Below are positions 61,292 through 64,000 of a stretch of DNA of 64,000 nucleotides, piece after piece. The stretch comes from Ignavibacteria bacterium (lineage in GTDB: Bacteria > Bacteroidota > Ignavibacteria > Tepidaquicellales > Tepidaquicellaceae). Within the stretch, counting starts at the first letter, position 1. The number at the start of each line of letters is the position of its first letter. A model generated the notes under the pieces. That model saw nothing but the letters and a program-made list of their open reading frames with translations, was not told the DNA's origin and ran no database searches. The translations under genes and the position numbers were made by a program. Where the stretch lies: the NCBI GenBank assembly GCA_036262055.1, contig DATAJP010000002.1, positions 578,177-642,176 of the forward strand, read 5' to 3'.

Positions 61292-62821
61292 TTAGTTTCT
61301 ATTTATCATAAACGAAACAACAAGCATCACGGCAATTGCTGTTATTACAAAAATAACATTTTGAAATATAAAAATCTGACCTACAAAAATTACAACTCCC
61401 AGAACCATTGTCAGCAAGACTTCGAGAAATTTCGAAGTAGAGTTAAATTTAGAGCTTTCCAATGTAAAAGGAAAGGTTTTATCAAACAAGCTGAATAATG
61501 AGTTTATAAATATAAGGCAGGATATGATGAAGAACATATTTAATCCTATGGTTTTAATATCGAGACGAACCAAAAGTATAAAAAATACCATAAGAAGCAT
61601 GGGAATAATGAGATTTATATATATGAATTTATTAACCCCATTAAAAATCCAGACGTTTTCTTTAACAGGCATTGATTTATAAAGCCAATCGGTTCCTGCA
61701 GAGTTCTCGTCGGAGATTTTAGTGCTTGAAATCATGAGACGTGATGACATTATAATCATCATAGTGATTGTCGGACCTAAAATTGCAACCACCTGCGTTA
61801 TGTTGGAAAAAGCTGCGGACTTTAACGTCAAAAAGCCGGGTGTATTGGTTGTTACGGCAATTACCGCAAATATTATCGGCAGAAACAGCGTTGGAATGTA
61901 TTTTACTTTCAGTGAGCGTGAGTTTATAAACTGGTATTTCATTAAATCATAAGAGGCACGCTCAATGTTGTTTTTTAAAAGTCGTGAACTTATAAAATTA
62001 TTTAATGAAGTTAAAGAAAAATTTGAACGGGATTTTTTAGGCTTATCGGTGACTGTGAGGAACTTGTATATTACTGAATAATTGGATTTTAATATATAAT
62101 AGAATAAAAGAAAAATCAGAAAAGATATTAAAATCGACAATGCAAAATATACATAACTGTCCATTCCGAGATAATATAAATTCTGCGGCAGATATTGAAT
62201 AATATCATAATCTCTTATTGAACGCTTGTTTTCCAGACCTGCTTTGGAAGAAAGCGAAGAAGTATAAACGATGAAAAAAATAAAACAGAATTGAAGAATA
62301 TACTGTAGATATCCGGACTGTTTTTTTGATATTAGAATTACAAAAGTCTGAACAAGAAGAATCAGATATAAAATCGACAAGGTAAAAGCAAAGCAAAGAA
62401 CTGCGAACATTAAAGTTCTCAAAATATCGTGACTGTATAAATACACAAAAACTGACTGGGGGATTATGAGGGATATACAGAAAAACGAAATATATGCAGT
62501 TGCAGATTTGAGCTTTGCTTTAAAAATTTCGGTGTCTTTCAGAGGAAGTGATGTAAAAATGTCCATCTGGCGCTTTGAAAAAAATAAATCTGCATACTCG
62601 GTCAGCGAAACAAATGTTATGAAAAAAATATTTATGCTGAATGCAAGAACAACAAAGCTGTATTCATCGAAACGCATATAGTTGCTCCAACCGATGAATG
62701 AATTGGCAAATAAATATGAAATAAAGATACCGGTAAGCTTTTTATATGCAGTTTTTTCCTTATCCCGGTAATCGGTTTTTAAGAATAAGTTGAATAATAT
62801 TTTTGATGAATTACTTTGCAT
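61292..62821 (-). CDS. Polytopic membrane protein, probably an ABC-2-type permease
   Basis: 509 residues from the ATG at 62821 (a TTG precedes it). About twelve membrane segments. The loop RQMDIFTSLPLKDTEIFKAKL after the second segment matches the 'L-P-v-s-x-x-x-i-x-x-x-K' feature of ABC-2-type exporters. No ATPase partner is adjacent, so the identity is tentative. The 5' end overlaps the mltG stop by 11 bases. Confidence 0.6.
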   Translation of the reverse strand: MQSNSSKILFNLFLKTDYRDKEKTAYKKLTGIFISYLFANSFIGWSNYMRFDEYSFVVLAFSINIFFITFVSLTEYADLFFSKRQMDIFTSLPLKDTEIFKAKLKSATAYISFFCISLIIPQSVFVYLYSHDILRTLMFAVLCFAFTLSILYLILLVQTFVILISKKQSGYLQYILQFCFIFFIVYTSSLSSKAGLENKRSIRDYDIIQYLPQNLYYLGMDSYVYFALSILISFLIFLLFYYILKSNYSVIYKFLTVTDKPKKSRSNFSLTSLNNFISSRLLKNNIERASYDLMKYQFINSRSLKVKYIPTLFLPIIFAVIAVTTNTPGFLTLKSAAFSNITQVVAILGPTITMMIIMSSRLMISSTKISDENSAGTDWLYKSMPVKENVWIFNGVNKFIYINLIIPMLLMVFFILLVRLDIKTIGLNMFFIISCLIFINSLFSLFDKTFPFTLESSKFNSTSKFLEVLLTMVLGVVIFVGQIFIFQNVIFVITAIAVMLVVSFMINRN

Positions 62822-63839
62822 CAATTTTTTTACGGTATTCCTGCGCAGCTTTCAAGTGCTGGTCATAAGTTTCCGAAAATTTATGACCGCCCTCGCCTGT
62901 TGCTACGAAGAATAAAAAATTATGTTTAGCGGGGTTTAAGGCGGCTTTTATTGCATCAAAACCGGGATTATTTATCGGTCCCGGAGGCAAGCCGGTGTTT
63001 TTATATGTATTGTACGGAGAATCTATTTTCAGGTCGCTGAAAAGAAGCCGTTCTTTGGGACCATCAGGCAGAGCATATTGCACTGTCGGGTCCGCTTCGA
63101 GCTTCATATTTTTTTGCAGGCGGTTATGATAAACACCCGAAATTATTTCAAGCTCATTTTTTAAATACGTTTCGGCTTCGATAATGGATGCAAGAGTAAC
63201 AACATTAAGAATATTTGTCTTATCTGCGCCCATTTTCTGCATCATACCGGAGTTTTGCAGAACCTGTTTTTTAAATTCATCGAATAAAGTTTTCACCAGG
63301 TCTTTTGCATCGGTATTTATGTCAACTATATATGTATCAGGGAACAAAAAACCTTCGAGGTTTTTTATTTTGCCCTCGAGATTAAGCTCTTTTATATACT
63401 TAGGATTTTTTGTTTCAGCAATAAAATCTTTTTGCGGAATTGAAAACCTGTCTTCCGCAACTTTAGCAATTTGTCTGATGGTAAATCCTTCGGGAATGCG
63501 CAGGCGGGTAGTTTGAAAATATGAAGGGTTTGTCAGTATGTCGAGGATTTCGTTATTAGTCAATCCGCCAGAAAAAAAATAGTTGCGGGCGATAATTTGA
63601 GATTCTCTGCCGGTGATTTTGGCTGCAATTTTTAAAGAAAAGTCATCACGAATGATTCCTCTTTCTTTCAGATTACCGGCTATTTCCGAAAAGGATTGTC
63701 CTTTGGTAATTTTGAAAAACTTGTCTTCGGAATAAGTTTTTGTATTGGGAAAATAAAATAAAAAGAAAGAGGATAAAGTTAAAAGAACAATAACTAATCC
63801 TATTGCAATGAATAAAAAAATCCAGATTTGTTTTTTCAT
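62811..63839 (-). CDS. mltG: Endolytic murein transglycosylase MltG
   Basis: 342 residues. One N-terminal membrane anchor (IWIFLFIAIGLVIVLLTLSSFFLFY), a LysM-like region, and the YceG core with VTLASIIEAETY (catalytic Glu), EADPTVQYAL and SPYNTYKNTGLPPGPINNPG. It cleaves nascent glycan strands and limits their length. A TTG three codons upstream is less likely than the ATG at 63839. Confidence 0.95.
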   Translation of the reverse strand: MKKQIWIFLFIAIGLVIVLLTLSSFFLFYFPNTKTYSEDKFFKITKGQSFSEIAGNLKERGIIRDDFSLKIAAKITGRESQIIARNYFFSGGLTNNEILDILTNPSYFQTTRLRIPEGFTIRQIAKVAEDRFSIPQKDFIAETKNPKYIKELNLEGKIKNLEGFLFPDTYIVDINTDAKDLVKTLFDEFKKQVLQNSGMMQKMGADKTNILNVVTLASIIEAETYLKNELEIISGVYHNRLQKNMKLEADPTVQYALPDGPKERLLFSDLKIDSPYNTYKNTGLPPGPINNPGFDAIKAALNPAKHNFLFFVATGEGGHKFSETYDQHLKAAQEYRKKIDAK

Positions 63840-63851
63840 CAGAACCAAAAA

Positions 63852-64000
63852 TTATTTCAAAGTATCTGACTGAGTGTTGCTGTTAACAGTATCAGGTATT
63901 GAATTTAAAAGACTTAGCGCTTTTGAATTACCGGGGTCAATTATAACTGCCCTGTTGAGATATTTTTTAGCATCAGTCAAATTCCCGCGTCTTAAATTTA
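63852..64000 (-). CDS. C-terminal end of a TPR protein (partial)
   Basis: About 49 codons of a gene continuing past the window edge. RRGNLTDAKKYLNRAVIIDPGNSKALSLLNSI is one tetratricopeptide-type helix pair, followed by a polar tail NSNTQSDTLK. It is 12 bases upstream of mltG and probably in the same transcript. Confidence 0.7.
   Translation of the reverse strand, partial: NLRRGNLTDAKKYLNRAVIIDPGNSKALSLLNSIPDTVNSNTQSDTLK

Noticed and set aside
1-64000. tRNA, rRNA or known riboswitch in the gaps
   Set aside because: I found no cloverleaf with a T-loop GTTCRA box in a suitable context and no recognisable riboswitch; gaps are filled by hairpin repeats or plain AT-rich DNA.

Overview
The window is a gene-dense, AT-rich bacterial chromosome segment with no rRNA, tRNA, CRISPR array, prophage or recognisable transposase. 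Seven secreted proteins end in the 'YPNPFNP...' C-terminal sorting domain of the type IX secretion system (T9SS). A PorD-like T9SS protein, a TonB-dependent receptor, DUF6029-like and Omp28-like envelope proteins and a BamA-like barrel are also present. Together these point to the Bacteroidota/Chlorobiota superphylum, most likely an Ignavibacteria-like lineage. This assignment comes from family content only. Complex I subunits (NuoG, NuoH), a type II NADH dehydrogenase and a methylmalonyl-CoA epimerase tail suggest a respiring heterotroph.

Layout. 1-4.4 kb: epimerase tail, uvrC, a VOC protein, a nitrilase-family amidase and a nucleotidyltransferase-like gene with a small partner. 4.5-8.4 kb: two tandem paralogous T9SS-secreted proteins. 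8.7-12.1 kb: an outer-membrane barrel and nuoG. 12.2-15.7 kb: an ABC ATPase, a small membrane protein, a permease with a histidine-rich loop and a DUF3299-like protein, possibly a metal-handling system. 15.7-17.5 kb: only the C-terminal half of CarB. 17.5-20.4 kb: two more T9SS proteins. 20.9-27.2 kb: TonB receptor, der, comM and an FRG-domain gene. 27.5-33.3 kb (minus strand): PIN-PhoH, an Omp28/DUF6029/TlpA envelope set and nuoH. 33.6-38.9 kb (minus): rmuC, dinB-like, ptsI, a possible nuclease and a sugar-phosphate isomerase. 39-45.5 kb: ndh, a GT39 glycosyltransferase, serS, an SDR and a PfkB kinase. 45.8-49.6 kb: PorD, a hydrolase, a T9SS cupredoxin and a T9SS beta-propeller. 49.9-54 kb: a double-AAA+ CbbX-like ATPase, a frameshifted paralogue and a truncated HigA-like antitoxin. 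54.2-64 kb: a zinc-peptidase/barrel protein, a T9SS propeller, and a minus-strand run of a TPR protein, mltG, a permease, ubiX and a TPR histidine kinase.

The strongest unexplained signal is in the DNA between genes. At least six families of short hairpin repeats fill nearly every larger intergenic gap. The most regular family has 12 copies, each with a variable stem that keeps its pairing through compensatory changes, followed by a fixed palindrome CCCCTCTCGAGAGGGG and AATT. Every copy I found, in every asymmetric family, points the same way on the plus strand whatever the direction of the flanking genes. Repeats abut or truncate genes in several places. A separate 9-base tandem array (GTTYATAAR) lies between the stop codon and the terminator of four T9SS genes.
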